A stretch of 14,452 nt of DNA from an uncultured Flammeovirgaceae bacterium (GCA_937138955.1 CAKZPJ010000188.1:1-14452); one strand, 5' to 3'. Positions 1 to 7,827 are shown, counted from the stretch's first letter. Notes: a model not told the origin generated them from the sequence alone. Numbers and translations: made by a program.

Positions 1-1
1 G

Positions 2-1354
2 GAGGCTTCTGGGGATTCATCCGTAAATAAAGACAAAAACGAGCGAAGTAAAGATGATCGGCCTAAAAACGACCGCTCCAATAACAACAAAGACCGGTCT
101 AGCGACGATTCACGAAAAGGCCGCGATAATCGTGATTCAAGGAACTCTCGTGATCAACAACGTGACCAGCGAGATGGTAACCGCGACAAAAAGCGGAACG
201 ATGATAAAAAGCAAAACCAGATGGTACCGATCAAAGAATTTGACGGAGCCATTGAAAATGAAGGTGTCCTAGAAATTATGCAGGACGGCTACGGCTTCCT
301 TCGCTCATCCGATTACCACTATCTAGCTAGTCCTGACGATATCTACGTATCTCCCTCTCAGATCAAATTGTTTGGTTTGAAGACCGGAGATACTGTCCAC
401 GGACAAATTCGTCCGCCTAAGGAAGGGGAAAAATACTTTGCTTTGCTTCGGGTATCTTCTGTTAACGGAAAAACGACAGATGATATTCGTGATCGGGTTC
501 CATTTGAGTACTTAACGCCGCTTTTTCCTGAAGAGCGCTTAAACTTGTCTACCAAAGCCGGACACTACTCAACCCGAATTCTAGACTTATTTTCGCCCAT
601 TGGTAAAGGACAACGGGGTATGATTGTTTCTCAGCCAAAGTCGGGTAAAACGGTGCTACTAAAAGAAATTGCCAACGCGATTGCTGAAAATCACCCGGAA
701 GTATACCTTATCATCTTACTGATTGATGAACGGCCCGAGGAAGTAACTGATATGGCGCGCTCGGTGAAAGCTGAGGTAGTTGCCTCTACGTTTGATGAGC
801 AGGCTGAAAAACACGTAAAAGTAGCTAGTATTGTGCTTGAAAAAGCTAAACGCATGGTAGAGTCTGGTCACGATGTAGTGATTTTACTGGATTCTATTAC
901 TCGTTTAGCTCGAGCCTACAACACGACTGTACCTTCTTCCGGTAAAATATTGTCGGGCGGCGTGGATGCTAATGCACTGCACAAACCCAAGCGTTTCTTT
1001 GGGGCAGCCCGAAACGTAGAAAATGGTGGTTCTCTTACCATTATCGCTACCGCTCTGATTGAAACTGGTTCTAAGATGGATGAAGTGATCTTTGAAGAAT
1101 TCAAAGGAACGGGAAATATGGAACTACAACTGGATCGTAAGCTTTCTAACAAGCGGATTTATCCAGCCATTGACGTTCCGGCTTCTGGCACTCGTCGCGA
1201 AGATTTGTTGATGGACCGAGAGGAATTATCGAGGGTTTGGATTTTGCGCAAGCTTATGTCTGACATGACTTCCAACGAAGCCATTGAGTTCTTGCTCTCT
1301 CGAATGAAAGGGACGCAGAACAACGATGAGTTCTTGATTTCTATGAACGGGTAG
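2..1354 (+). CDS. rho: Transcription termination factor Rho (5' end outside window)
   Basis: Rho is a hexameric RNA-dependent ATPase/helicase that ends transcription. The frame is open from base 2, so the Met at 221 is internal and the true start lies upstream of the window. The first 73 visible residues are almost entirely Asp, Arg, Asn, Lys, Ser and Gln, a disordered insertion. After this comes the cold-shock-like RNA-binding domain (from 221, with DGYGFLRS and DIYVSPSQI). The RecA-type ATPase core follows, with a Walker A SQPKSGKT near base 632, a Walker B VVILLDS near 877, the loop region [21 protein letters not shown], and [13 protein letters not shown]. The C-terminus is complete and ends in EFLISMNG. 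A hairpin terminator follows directly. Identity is very secure. Bacteroidota Rho proteins are known to carry such polar insertions; a role of this one in condensate formation would be inference. Confidence 0.97.
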   Translation, partial: EASGDSSVNKDKNERSKDDRPKNDRSNNNKDRSSDDSRKGRDNRDSRNSRDQQRDQRDGNRDKKRNDDKKQNQMVPIKEFDGAIENEGVLEIMQDGYGFLRSSDYHYLASPDDIYVSPSQIKLFGLKTGDTVHGQIRPPKEGEKYFALLRVSSVNGKTTDDIRDRVPFEYLTPLFPEERLNLSTKAGHYSTRILDLFSPIGKGQRGMIVSQPKSGKTVLLKEIANAIAENHPEVYLIILLIDERPEEVTDMARSVKAEVVASTFDEQAEKHVKVASIVLEKAKRMVESGHDVVILLDSITRLARAYNTTVPSSGKILSGGVDANALHKPKRFFGAARNVENGGSLTIIATALIETGSKMDEVIFEEFKGTGNMELQLDRKLSNKRIYPAIDVPASGTRREDLLMDREELSRVWILRKLMSDMTSNEAIEFLLSRMKGTQNNDEFLISMNG

Positions 1355-1382
1355 TTCCCCTTTAATAATCAGACGACTTATT

Positions 1383-1409
1383 AAGCCAGCCCAACCGCTG
1401 GCTTTTTTT
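1383..1409 (+). terminator. Rho-gene intrinsic terminator
   Basis: An 8-bp stem, AAGCCAGC (1383-1390) pairing with GCTGGCTT (1397-1404), has a 6-nt loop CCAACC and runs into seven T residues (1403-1409). It sits 29 bases after the rho stop. The stop codon of the convergent dehydrogenase gene (1408-1410, minus strand) overlaps the T-tract. On the minus strand the hairpin lacks a good U-tract, so it probably works mainly for rho. Confidence 0.85.
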
Positions 1410-2622
1410 ATTCTTTACCGTCCACAAAATCCTGTAGATAACGATAAGGTTCGGTTAGCTTTCCGTTTTCAGTAATGGTAGCGCGGGCAATCATTCCACT
1501 CTGATCATCTCCTAGCAAATTGGGCAAAACCTGCTCTAGTAGTGCTTCGCCAAACGCTCGGGAGGCGTCGCGAGGTAATTCCGACGGTAAATTATCAATC
1601 GCCATTACCGAAACGGTATCCTGATCTTTATAAGGTTCTACTACTTGATCATTCCAAGGGTTATAATCGTAAATCGGATCATCAATCGTCGAAGGCTGCT
1701 TGGTAGAAGGAATAGAACCCTCAATATCACAAGTGATATCAGCAATTACCTTAATTTTAAACCCTTCTTTCATCATCTCTTCCCGATAAAATAGAACTGG
1801 TGAATTGGAATCCCAGTAAGCGCCAGCCACTAGTAGGTCGGTTTGCTGAGCAAAGGGTAAAAAGCCAGGTTCGAACTGCTCAGGGTTATCATAAAACTCC
1901 TGTTTTTGAAATGGCTTACCATCTTTTCGCTGATTATACTGCGTTACCTCTAGCTGAGTATACACCGGTGTTTGATAGTTTTGTTTCAGATAATCACCAG
2001 TGGCCACCCGCCGAATGCCTATTTCATCGAGCACTTCAGCGGCACCTTGGGCTACTCGACCAGTTCCGGTAATAGCGATCTTAATAGCTGGGAGTTTGAT
2101 CTTCGCGTATTCCGTGCGTAAGTCAGCTAAGTCAAAGCAGTCTTTTGCTCGCCGAACGTCGTACAAACCAAATTTCTTCCCAAAAGTGTATAAACCATTG
2201 TAGACTCCCACAATTCCGGCAAATCGACCAAAAGCTACCACTCGGCTATTCTGCTGATCGGTAAGTCGTTCATAGTCAATAAGTCGTATATTCTTATCCA
2301 GAATAGCTCGAAGTAAGTCCCGATTATAGGCTTGCTTTTTAATAGTGTGCGAGAAGAAAAAATAAGTTTTGTTGGCAATCAGATTATTAATCGGCACTTC
2401 TTTCACTCCCATCAGAATATCAGCCGACTGTACTGAATCTACTATTGGAATACCGGTTTGTTGGTACTCTTGATCGGGGAAGCAACGCAGTGTACTGCTT
2501 TGGCAAACTACATCTGCCTGAAACTTTTCTCTAACCCGTACTGCTTGATCGGGTGTTAGCGGAACCCGATGATCTACCGGAACCTTATCTTCCCGAATTA
2601 GAGCAATTATTTTTTTGTTCAT
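1408..2622 (-). CDS. NAD(P)-dependent oxidoreductase, alanine dehydrogenase/saccharopine dehydrogenase (Lys1) type
   Basis: This 404-residue protein has the two-domain fold of the alanine dehydrogenase/transhydrogenase/Lys1 superfamily. The N-terminal substrate domain has VDHRVPLTP (residues 16-24), VKEVP with Lys74, and FFSHTIKKQ with His92. Lys74 and His92 fit the catalytic Lys/His pair of fungal saccharopine dehydrogenase. RLIDYERLTD and RVVAFGRFAG also resemble Lys1. The nucleotide-binding domain starts with ITGTGRVAQGA (184-194) and later has VIADITCDIEGSIP. Lys1 forms lysine and 2-oxoglutarate from saccharopine; alanine dehydrogenase interconverts alanine and pyruvate. The sequence looks closer to Lys1, but no partner gene of a saccharopine pathway is nearby, so the substrate is uncertain. 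It is convergent with rho and appears monocistronic. The start is the ATG read as MNKKIIALIRE, the usual family N-terminus. Confidence 0.85.
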   Translation of the reverse strand: MNKKIIALIREDKVPVDHRVPLTPDQAVRVREKFQADVVCQSSTLRCFPDQEYQQTGIPIVDSVQSADILMGVKEVPINNLIANKTYFFFSHTIKKQAYNRDLLRAILDKNIRLIDYERLTDQQNSRVVAFGRFAGIVGVYNGLYTFGKKFGLYDVRRAKDCFDLADLRTEYAKIKLPAIKIAITGTGRVAQGAAEVLDEIGIRRVATGDYLKQNYQTPVYTQLEVTQYNQRKDGKPFQKQEFYDNPEQFEPGFLPFAQQTDLLVAGAYWDSNSPVLFYREEMMKEGFKIKVIADITCDIEGSIPSTKQPSTIDDPIYDYNPWNDQVVEPYKDQDTVSVMAIDNLPSELPRDASRAFGEALLEQVLPNLLGDDQSGMIARATITENGKLTEPYRYLQDFVDGKE

Positions 2623-2986
2623 CTGATAGTGTATTGTCCGTTTCTGATGCCTCTTCCAAAAAACTAGTACAAATAGTTCTACTGAAAAATTCCGAATGCA
2701 AAAGTAGAGAAAAGTTTGCGAACGTAGACCCCTCTCTTCAACTGATTACTAAAGAGATACACAACGATAGTATGCATAATCAAAAACCAACAAAGTAGTA
2801 AATGTTTTCAAGTGTTTACGTGCCCAATTATACCAAAGAAATGCAAGATAGAATATCGATTTGGCTCAATCGATGATTAAAGAACTATGCTGAATGGTAT
2901 GAGGTCAATTTTGAGAAAAAGCCAATATTCTATTTAGACAATTATGATATGACGGCTCACGGGGCTAAAAACAAACGTAGATCACT
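2623..2986. other. Intergenic stretch between dehydrogenase and phosphatase genes
   Basis: This 364-base spacer lies upstream of the dehydrogenase gene (minus) and downstream of the phosphatase gene (minus). It should hold the dehydrogenase promoter, but I find only an isolated -7-like box with no matching upstream element. From 2802 a reading frame of 68 codons runs into the phosphatase gene, with one internal TGA at 2874-2876. I cannot assign it to a family, and it may be chance or a decayed gene. I see no RNA gene or clear terminator here. Confidence 0.5.
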
Positions 2987-3640
2987 TTACTTAGATTTAT
3001 CCTGGTAAGTAAGCGAAGGGGAATCAGGCAAATGCGACTGATCATTCTCTTTGATAATCTCAAACCGCTGATCATTAGCGTAATAGTGTAGTAGGTACAA
3101 GCCAAGGTTGGCATGTTTGAATTGATCCATATCTCGTAAGTCACGGTTCATCATGAGGCAGAGAAATATTCGCATTGCCCGACCGTGCATACAAATCAGT
3201 ACTTGCTTTTGCTTAGAGTAAGACAAAATACGCTCGAGTGCTGGCTTTTGTCGCTCTTGTACCATTAGCGGGCTTTCTCCTCCTTCAATGGCTACATCTA
3301 GTTTACCATCTCTCCATCCGCTGATAATTTTGTTATAGTACGAATGCTCTTCGGTGGTAGGTACTTTTCCTTCCTTTACTCCCCAATTTATCTCATTAAG
3401 GCCGGCCAGTTGAGTAGTCGGCAAACCATCTTCCAGAAAACCTTTCACCGACTGAATACTGCGTTGTAGAACTGAGGTATATACGTGATCAAATGAAACA
3501 TTATGGTAGGTCTTATAGAAAGCTTCCGCTTGTATGTGACCTACTTCATTAAGCGGCGCGTCAATCCCGCTACCCTGCACCACACCTTTCCGGTTATATT
3601 CTGTCTGCCCATGGCGAATCAAATAAATAACTTTATCCAT
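2987..3640 (-). CDS. Histidine phosphatase family protein (phosphoglycerate-mutase fold)
   Basis: The 217-residue product carries the diagnostic RHGQTEYN at residues 9-16, where His10 is the phospho-accepting residue. Other active-site elements are Arg60 in SVLQRSIQS, Glu83 in LNEINWG (the likely acid/base) and the second histidine His152 in CMHGRAMR. It is a soluble, single-domain phosphatase of the branch 2,3-bisphosphoglycerate-dependent mutase/alpha-ribazole phosphatase superfamily. The substrate cannot be read from sequence, since members act on sugar phosphates, nucleotides and cobalamin intermediates. No cobalamin genes are nearby, so CobC is not favoured. It is divergent from the menaquinone pair with 71 bases between starts, so the two units may share a promoter region. 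The ATG giving MDKVIYLIRHG is the normal family start. Confidence 0.9.
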   Translation of the reverse strand: MDKVIYLIRHGQTEYNRKGVVQGSGIDAPLNEVGHIQAEAFYKTYHNVSFDHVYTSVLQRSIQSVKGFLEDGLPTTQLAGLNEINWGVKEGKVPTTEEHSYYNKIISGWRDGKLDVAIEGGESPLMVQERQKPALERILSYSKQKQVLICMHGRAMRIFLCLMMNRDLRDMDQFKHANLGLYLLHYYANDQRFEIIKENDQSHLPDSPSLTYQDKSK

Positions 3641-3711
3641 AACTTTTATACCCCTATTGCTAGTTAAAGCGGTAAGGAACTAAAAAAGTTATACTGAACA
3701 AAGCGTAGTCC

Positions 3712-4128
3712 ATGATAAGCTCCGATATTTCTGTTGATAGCATTAATGCGATGGGAAAAGGCAATATGGTAGAACATTTGGGAATTGAGTTTACCGAGGT
3801 TCATACTGATGGACTAACCGCGCGGATGCCCGTTGATCATCGCACCCATCAGCCCATGGGCTTGTTGCACGGAGGTGCTTCGGTCGTGCTGGCCGAGACA
3901 GTGGGTAGTGTAGCCTCGCATTTATGTGTAGATGCGGAAAAGTACTACTGCGTAGGTTTAGATATTAACGCTAATCATCTGAAAGCAGTAACTCAGGGTT
4001 ATGTTTACGGAACGGCCAAAGCCTTACATGTAGGCCGGAGAACTCATGTGTGGGAAATTCGTATTGTCAATGAGAAGCAACAATTAGTATGTATTAGCCG
4101 CCTAACGATGGCGGTGGTAGAGAAGTGA
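3712..4128 (+). CDS. menI: Hotdog-fold thioesterase, probable 1,4-dihydroxy-2-naphthoyl-CoA hydrolase
   Basis: The 138-residue protein is a PaaI/YdiI-type hotdog thioesterase. The core is seen as HQPMGLLHGGASVVLAETVGS: Gln47, His53-Gly-Gly at the start of the central helix, and Glu62 as the probable catalytic acid. VGLDINANHLKAV (81-93) is the usual second signature. Length and motifs fit YdiI/MenI enzymes that release 1,4-dihydroxy-2-naphthoate from its CoA ester in menaquinone synthesis. The pathway call rests mainly on the next gene, an isochorismate synthase that starts 13 bases after this stop, so the two are probably co-transcribed. PaaI-family proteins also hydrolyse phenylacetyl-CoA derivatives, but no phenylacetate genes are seen. 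The fold is very secure and the substrate moderately so. Confidence 0.85.
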   Translation: MISSDISVDSINAMGKGNMVEHLGIEFTEVHTDGLTARMPVDHRTHQPMGLLHGGASVVLAETVGSVASHLCVDAEKYYCVGLDINANHLKAVTQGYVYGTAKALHVGRRTHVWEIRIVNEKQQLVCISRLTMAVVEK

Positions 4129-4141
4129 AGTAAGGAGAATC

Positions 4142-5395
4142 ATGAAGGAATCAGAAGTTATTACGTCGCAGGGGGCAAACTGGTCGGAGTATGCCTTTGA
4201 CAACATTCTACGGGCTTTTTTAAACACCTCGTTTCATCATCAATTATCGGTGGCAGCTTGGCGATTACCTAATCAGCCAACCCAACACGTAATTTTAGAT
4301 ACCTCAGATAACATCTCGTCAACCCCGGCTCAAGATCGGGGTTGGCAACTGGAAGACCTTTCGCCAGGCTTTGTTGCTAGCCCATTTATAAATTCTGATG
4401 AAAAATCACCCTACGTTCGGGCTGATATATACTATCAGTCGGGTAAATCAGCGTGTCAGACAACTTCTAATGCAAATCAAGCTACTGAAGTATACAATTC
4501 TTTGCGGCGGCAATTGAAGCAGAGTAATTCTACTCAGATTCATACGGTTCCGTTAAGTAACTTATTTTCTTGTGCTGGGTCAGCTACGTTCAGTAACATT
4601 GTAGCGAATGCAGTTGAAGCCATTGAGCAAGGCGATTTTAAAAAGGTGGTTCCATCCCGCAGCAAGCTGGTTTCTCTTGCTGACAATTTCGATGCTGCCC
4701 ACACATTTCAGCAACTTTGCGAGGCTTATCCGGCAGCGTTTGTCTCACTGTTTTCAATTCCAGGAGTGGGAACCTGGATGGGAGCCTCGCCCGAAATATT
4801 AGTGAGCACCTATTCAGAAAGACAGCGCAAAATGTTCCGAACCATTGCTTTGGCGGGAACCCAGCCGGTACAAGGAAAAAACCCATTAAAGAATGCTGCT
4901 TGGCGACAGAAGGAAATTGAGGAGCAGGCGATGGTAAGCCGCTATATCATTAACTGTTTCAAAAAAATACGCCTGCGTGAGTTTGATGAAGATGGACCTA
5001 AGACTACCGCAGCGGGCAACTTACTGCATCTTCGTACTGACTTTACGGTCGATATGGAAGCTACTAATTTTCCTGAGCTAGGTTCGGTTATGCTTCGGCT
5101 ACTGCACCCTACTTCCGCCGTCTGCGGAATGCCGAAAGCAACCGCCTTAGAGTTTATACAGCAGCAAGAGGGCTACGACCGCTCATTTTTCAGTGGTTTT
5201 TTAGGTCCGGTAAACATGCAGGACGAAACCCACCTGTTCGTGAACCTTCGCTGTATGCAATTGCTTGATCAACAAGCAGCTTTATACGCCGGAGCCGGAG
5301 TGACTATTGATTCGGAACCTCATCGCGAATGGGAGGAAACCGAAATGAAAATGCGAACCATGCAACAGTTTTTAATGATTGATGATCAATGTTAA
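4142..5395 (+). CDS. menF: Isochorismate synthase
   Basis: This 417-residue chorismate-binding enzyme converts chorismate to isochorismate, the first committed step of menaquinone synthesis. The C-terminal two-thirds is the conserved catalytic domain: KKVVPSRS (167-174), WMGASPEILV (212-221), IALAGTQP (235-242), the signature LHPTSAVCGMPK (321-332), RSFFSGFLGP (347-356) and LYAGAGVT (381-388). LHPTSAVCG and the absence of a tryptophan-binding LLES motif favour isochorismate synthase over anthranilate or aminodeoxychorismate synthase. The N-terminal 140 residues are divergent, as is normal. A canonical AAGGAG ribosome-binding site lies at 4132-4137, four bases before the ATG. It follows the thioesterase gene closely, and no further men genes follow in the window. 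No terminator is visible in the 26 bases before the convergent tolC-like gene. Confidence 0.92.
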   Translation: MKESEVITSQGANWSEYAFDNILRAFLNTSFHHQLSVAAWRLPNQPTQHVILDTSDNISSTPAQDRGWQLEDLSPGFVASPFINSDEKSPYVRADIYYQSGKSACQTTSNANQATEVYNSLRRQLKQSNSTQIHTVPLSNLFSCAGSATFSNIVANAVEAIEQGDFKKVVPSRSKLVSLADNFDAAHTFQQLCEAYPAAFVSLFSIPGVGTWMGASPEILVSTYSERQRKMFRTIALAGTQPVQGKNPLKNAAWRQKEIEEQAMVSRYIINCFKKIRLREFDEDGPKTTAAGNLLHLRTDFTVDMEATNFPELGSVMLRLLHPTSAVCGMPKATALEFIQQQEGYDRSFFSGFLGPVNMQDETHLFVNLRCMQLLDQQAALYAGAGVTIDSEPHREWEETEMKMRTMQQFLMIDDQC

Positions 5396-5421
5396 TGAGG
5401 TTGCTCTTCATTCACCACTAA

Positions 5422-6771
5422 TCACTTCTCCATCACAATGCTTTCTGGTTGTAGTTTCCCTGTGAAATAATCTAGTGCGGTTTTCTGGAAGATGAGTTGA
5501 TAATTAGCTTGCGCTTGGTTGGCTTGCGCTCCTACAAAAGCAGCATTTACTAAGCTCAAATCTAACACATTACTTACCCCTAAACGAAATCGCTCCCGTT
5601 CTGCTTCCAATGCTTTTTCTGCCGCTTTTACCTGGGATTCAGCCGCTACAATTCGTTGCTTAGCGGCTTTATAGTCGGCTACTGCGGTTTGTAATTGCTC
5701 AAAGGTATTACGCTTCAAATCCTCGAGTTCTAATTCTGCATTATTCATCAGTTGTTTGTTACGCTGCACTGCGGCGTAGTTATCTAGGTTACTGAAAATA
5801 GGAACGTTTAAGTTAAGTCGTAAAACGCTTACTCGATTGATATCAAATATCTGATCAGAAAATGTTCGCTCAAATAGCGTAGAATACTGAGAACCAATAG
5901 AATAGCCAGCACTGATGCGAGGCATATATCCCGAGCGGGCAACTTTTATTCCGTACTGATTGGCTTGGATTGTATTTTCTTGTTGCTTAATATCATAGCG
6001 GCTGGCAACGGCTTGATTGTACGCTTCTTCAATGTTAATGTCTTCTGAAAGAATCTCCCACTGATTGATATCCGGTTCGGCAAAGGACCAGTCAGCAAAT
6101 GGATCAATCTGAAGCAAGCGGATAAGTTGCACTTGACTGATGGTAAGGGCATTTTCGGCTTCTACAACCAGTAGTGCTACTCGTTTAGTCTCTGCCTCCT
6201 GGTTATACAGATCAGCAATGTTAAACTGAACCCCACTCTCTACAAAAGTACGGGTGCTCTCCAACAACTCTTCTTGCTGCTCTAAGTTGGCTTGCTGAAT
6301 ACGGAGGAGTTCTTGATTAAGTAATACTTGTAAATACTGCTGAGAAACGTTAAAAGTGACATCCTGCTTGGTTTGATTAATCAAGTTAATCTGGGCTTCG
6401 GCATTTTTTTGTGATTGACGTAGCTGATTGATATTTCTAAAACCATTAAAAAGAGTTACGTTCGCTCCAATTCCTCCATCTAATCGGTTGTTAATCTCCT
6501 CAGTAAAATCTCCCGCAGTTTGGTCGAACTGCCGCCCATATATACGAGTGCCTCCTGCCTCAAACCCGATGGAAGGAGCAAACTGAGCATACGCCTGAGA
6601 TCGTTCGGCCCGGCTTACTTCCAGTAGATTTTGTTGCTGCTGAATTTGAATATTCTCTCGCAGGGCAATACTTACGGCTTCTTCGTAAGTCAGCGTATTA
6701 TCTTCCTGGGCCCAGGCGGAAAGACTTATGAATATGGTTAGAAAAAATAGGGGTAGTGCTAATCGTTTCAT
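5422..6771 (-). CDS. TolC-family outer-membrane efflux protein
   Basis: The product is an outer-membrane channel that would connect to a periplasmic adaptor and an inner-membrane ABC transporter. I start it at 6771, giving 449 residues, because MKRLALPLFFLTIFISLSAWA is a clear signal peptide with probable cleavage after Ala21. A longer frame to 6861 lies wholly inside the ATPase gene and puts 30 non-signal residues in front. The mature part has two outer-membrane efflux repeats with long helical segments, such as LTYEEAVSIALRENIQIQQ early and the Ala/Glu-rich coiled coil AAKQRIVAAESQVKAAEKAL late, then the typical ERFRLGVSNVLDLSLVNAAF. It begins one base after the stop of the ATPase gene, so the two are translated from one message. 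It probably works with the HlyD-type adaptor encoded at 11795. Confidence 0.92.
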   Translation of the reverse strand: MKRLALPLFFLTIFISLSAWAQEDNTLTYEEAVSIALRENIQIQQQQNLLEVSRAERSQAYAQFAPSIGFEAGGTRIYGRQFDQTAGDFTEEINNRLDGGIGANVTLFNGFRNINQLRQSQKNAEAQINLINQTKQDVTFNVSQQYLQVLLNQELLRIQQANLEQQEELLESTRTFVESGVQFNIADLYNQEAETKRVALLVVEAENALTISQVQLIRLLQIDPFADWSFAEPDINQWEILSEDINIEEAYNQAVASRYDIKQQENTIQANQYGIKVARSGYMPRISAGYSIGSQYSTLFERTFSDQIFDINRVSVLRLNLNVPIFSNLDNYAAVQRNKQLMNNAELELEDLKRNTFEQLQTAVADYKAAKQRIVAAESQVKAAEKALEAERERFRLGVSNVLDLSLVNAAFVGAQANQAQANYQLIFQKTALDYFTGKLQPESIVMEK

Positions 6772-6772
6772 G

Positions 6773-7468
6773 TTATGCGTTCTGTTCTTCTTTCTGTATT
6801 TGTTCGTCGCTCTGGATAGCTCCATCGACAATGTTGACAATACGGTCGCTGTAACTGGCACCTTCTTCCGAGTGGGTTACCTGGATGATGGTCATCCCTT
6901 CGGTATTAAGCTGCTTGAAAAGCTCCATCACTTGTCGCCCCTGTTCGGAGTGTAAGTTTCCGGTAGGTTCATCGGCTAAGAGCAGTTTGGGTCTACCGGC
7001 AATAGCCCGAGCTACTCCTACTAGTTGCTGCTGCCCACCCGAAAGCTGCTCGGGGAATAAATCCTTCTTGGCCACCATCTGAAAGCGGTCGAGCAATTCG
7101 GCTACGCGAGCTTTACGTTCTTTACCTTTCATATTTTGGTAGAGCAACGGGGTTTCAATGTTTTCAAATACCGTTAATTCATCAATTAAGTGATAGGCCT
7201 GAAATACGTAACCGATGGTGTGTTTCTGCAACTCACTGCGCTGGCGCTCTCGCAGTTTATGCACTGGCTGGTCGCGCAGGTAATACTCGCCCGCCGAAGG
7301 TGGATCAAGCAATCCGATGATATTAAGTAAAGTAGATTTCCCGGCTCCGCTAGGCCCCATGATGGTCATAAACTCTCCTTCCTTTACTTCTAGGTCAATG
7401 CCCTTCAGAATAAACGTTTTCTTAAATCGGGACTGAATGAATTTGTCTACATCAATAAGTTTGAGCAT
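6773..7468 (-). CDS. ABC transporter ATP-binding protein, LolD/MacB-type, with altered signature and D-loop
   Basis: The 231-residue subunit has the full set of ABC ATPase motifs: Walker A GPSGAGKST (38-46), Q-loop Gln90 in GYVFQ, signature LSGGQQQ (142-148), Walker B LLLADEP (162-168) with Glu167, and H-loop His199. FQAYHLIDELTVFENIETPLL is typical of the LolD/MacB ATPases that energise FtsX-like permeases. Two positions differ from the usual pattern and from the paralogue at 13496: residue 149 after LSGGQQQ is Leu instead of Arg, and the D-loop reads GNLHS with His173 instead of Asp. Hydrolysis or coupling might be weakened; this is inference. It is the first gene of the minus-strand efflux arm, with the TolC-like gene one base downstream. 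A sigma-54-like promoter and palindromic operators lie upstream. Confidence 0.92.
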   Translation of the reverse strand: MLKLIDVDKFIQSRFKKTFILKGIDLEVKEGEFMTIMGPSGAGKSTLLNIIGLLDPPSAGEYYLRDQPVHKLRERQRSELQKHTIGYVFQAYHLIDELTVFENIETPLLYQNMKGKERKARVAELLDRFQMVAKKDLFPEQLSGGQQQLVGVARAIAGRPKLLLADEPTGNLHSEQGRQVMELFKQLNTEGMTIIQVTHSEEGASYSDRIVNIVDGAIQSDEQIQKEEQNA

Positions 7469-7476
7469 AGTATAGT

Positions 7477-7517
7477 AATTATAAAGATGTTAGTTAATAT
7501 TAATTATCAAAGATGTT
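7477..7517. repeat. Near-perfect direct repeat in the ATPase 5' leader
   Basis: AATTATAAAGATGTT (7477-7491) recurs as AATTATCAAAGATGTT (7502-7517), differing by one inserted C, with a 10-base AT-rich gap. It lies 9-49 bases upstream of the minus-strand ATPase start and inside its predicted leader. No function can be assigned. Confidence 0.4.
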
Positions 7518-7594
7518 TCACCAATCTCACATTGAAGCTATAGCAAGAGTTGATGTAGTATATCGGGTAGATCCATGACTACGGTTTTGATATG

Positions 7595-7609
7595 CCAACA
7601 AATATGCCA
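7595..7609 (-). promoter_or_regulatory. Sigma-54-like -24/-12 promoter of the ATPase-tolC arm
   Basis: Read on the minus strand, TGGCAT (7609-7604), five bases, TTGG (7598-7595) matches the sigma-54 consensus TGGCAC-N5-TTGC at 8 of 10 defined positions with exact spacing. Transcription would start near 7583 and leave a leader of about 115 bases before the ATG at 7468. Support comes from the operator pair upstream and from the NtrC-family regulator encoded in the same locus. No experiment supports it. Confidence 0.55.
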
Positions 7610-7660
7610 AGCCCTAATTAGGCGTTTTTGCGTAATTACAGCAGTTTTATCAAGTTTTGA

Positions 7661-7699
7661 CCGTCCGTTTTTGAAATTAAGGTGTACGGAAACGGACAC
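7661..7699 (-). promoter_or_regulatory. Palindromic operator pair upstream of the ATPase-tolC arm
   Basis: The strong site at 7682-7699 reads GTGTACG-GAAA-CGGACAC on the plus strand, an 18-bp imperfect palindrome. Exactly 21 bp nearer the gene, 7661-7678 keeps only the half CCGTCCG in the same register. Read on the minus strand, the strong site equals the promoter-proximal site of the adaptor arm (11637-11654) at 16 of 18 positions, including the spacer TTTC. The proximal edge lies 52 bp from the first base of the -24 element. This placement fits an enhancer for a sigma-54 activator. Binding by the local regulator is inference. Confidence 0.6.
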
Positions 7700-7780
7700 G
7701 TTAGATATATAGAAGCATTGGTAGATAATACACTTTATGGCTACTTAATCAGCTATGTAATAAATCGTACTGTTGTGTTA

Positions 7781-7811
7781 TTGAATTATTTCAAGGATAC
7801 TGTTACATTTG
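7781..7811 (+). promoter_or_regulatory. Bacteroidota-type housekeeping promoter of the small lipoprotein gene
   Basis: TTG at 7781-7783, a 20-base spacer and TACATTTG at 7804-7811 fit the Bacteroidota pattern TTG-N17-23-TAnnTTTG. Transcription would begin around 7816-7819, only about 10 bases before the ATG at 7828, so the message would have a very short leader without a Shine-Dalgarno sequence. Confidence 0.6.
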
Positions 7812-7827
7812 AAATAAAAACAGTGTT

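Noticed and set aside
2699..2706. TACTTTTG on the minus strand as a -7 box for the dehydrogenase gene
   Set aside because: The box fits TAnnTTTG, but no TTG-type element lies 17-23 bases upstream; the nearest is about 32 bases away. A single box is too weak to call.
2553..2798. Plus-strand frame of 81 codons at the dehydrogenase start
   Set aside because: It overlaps the dehydrogenase N-terminus antisense, has no recognisable domain, and has a low-complexity Ser/Lys composition.
6772..6861. Longer N-terminus for the TolC-like protein starting at 6861
   Set aside because: The extra 30 residues lie wholly within the ATPase coding region and precede a clear signal peptide starting at 6771.
7508..7515. 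CATCTTTG on the minus strand as a housekeeping promoter of the ATPase arm
   Set aside because: It differs from TAnnTTTG at a key base and has no upstream element at the right distance.
7575..7712. Plus-strand frame of 45 codons upstream of the lipoprotein gene
   Set aside because: It has no signal or domain, and the same bases hold the sigma-54-like element and operators of the minus-strand arm.
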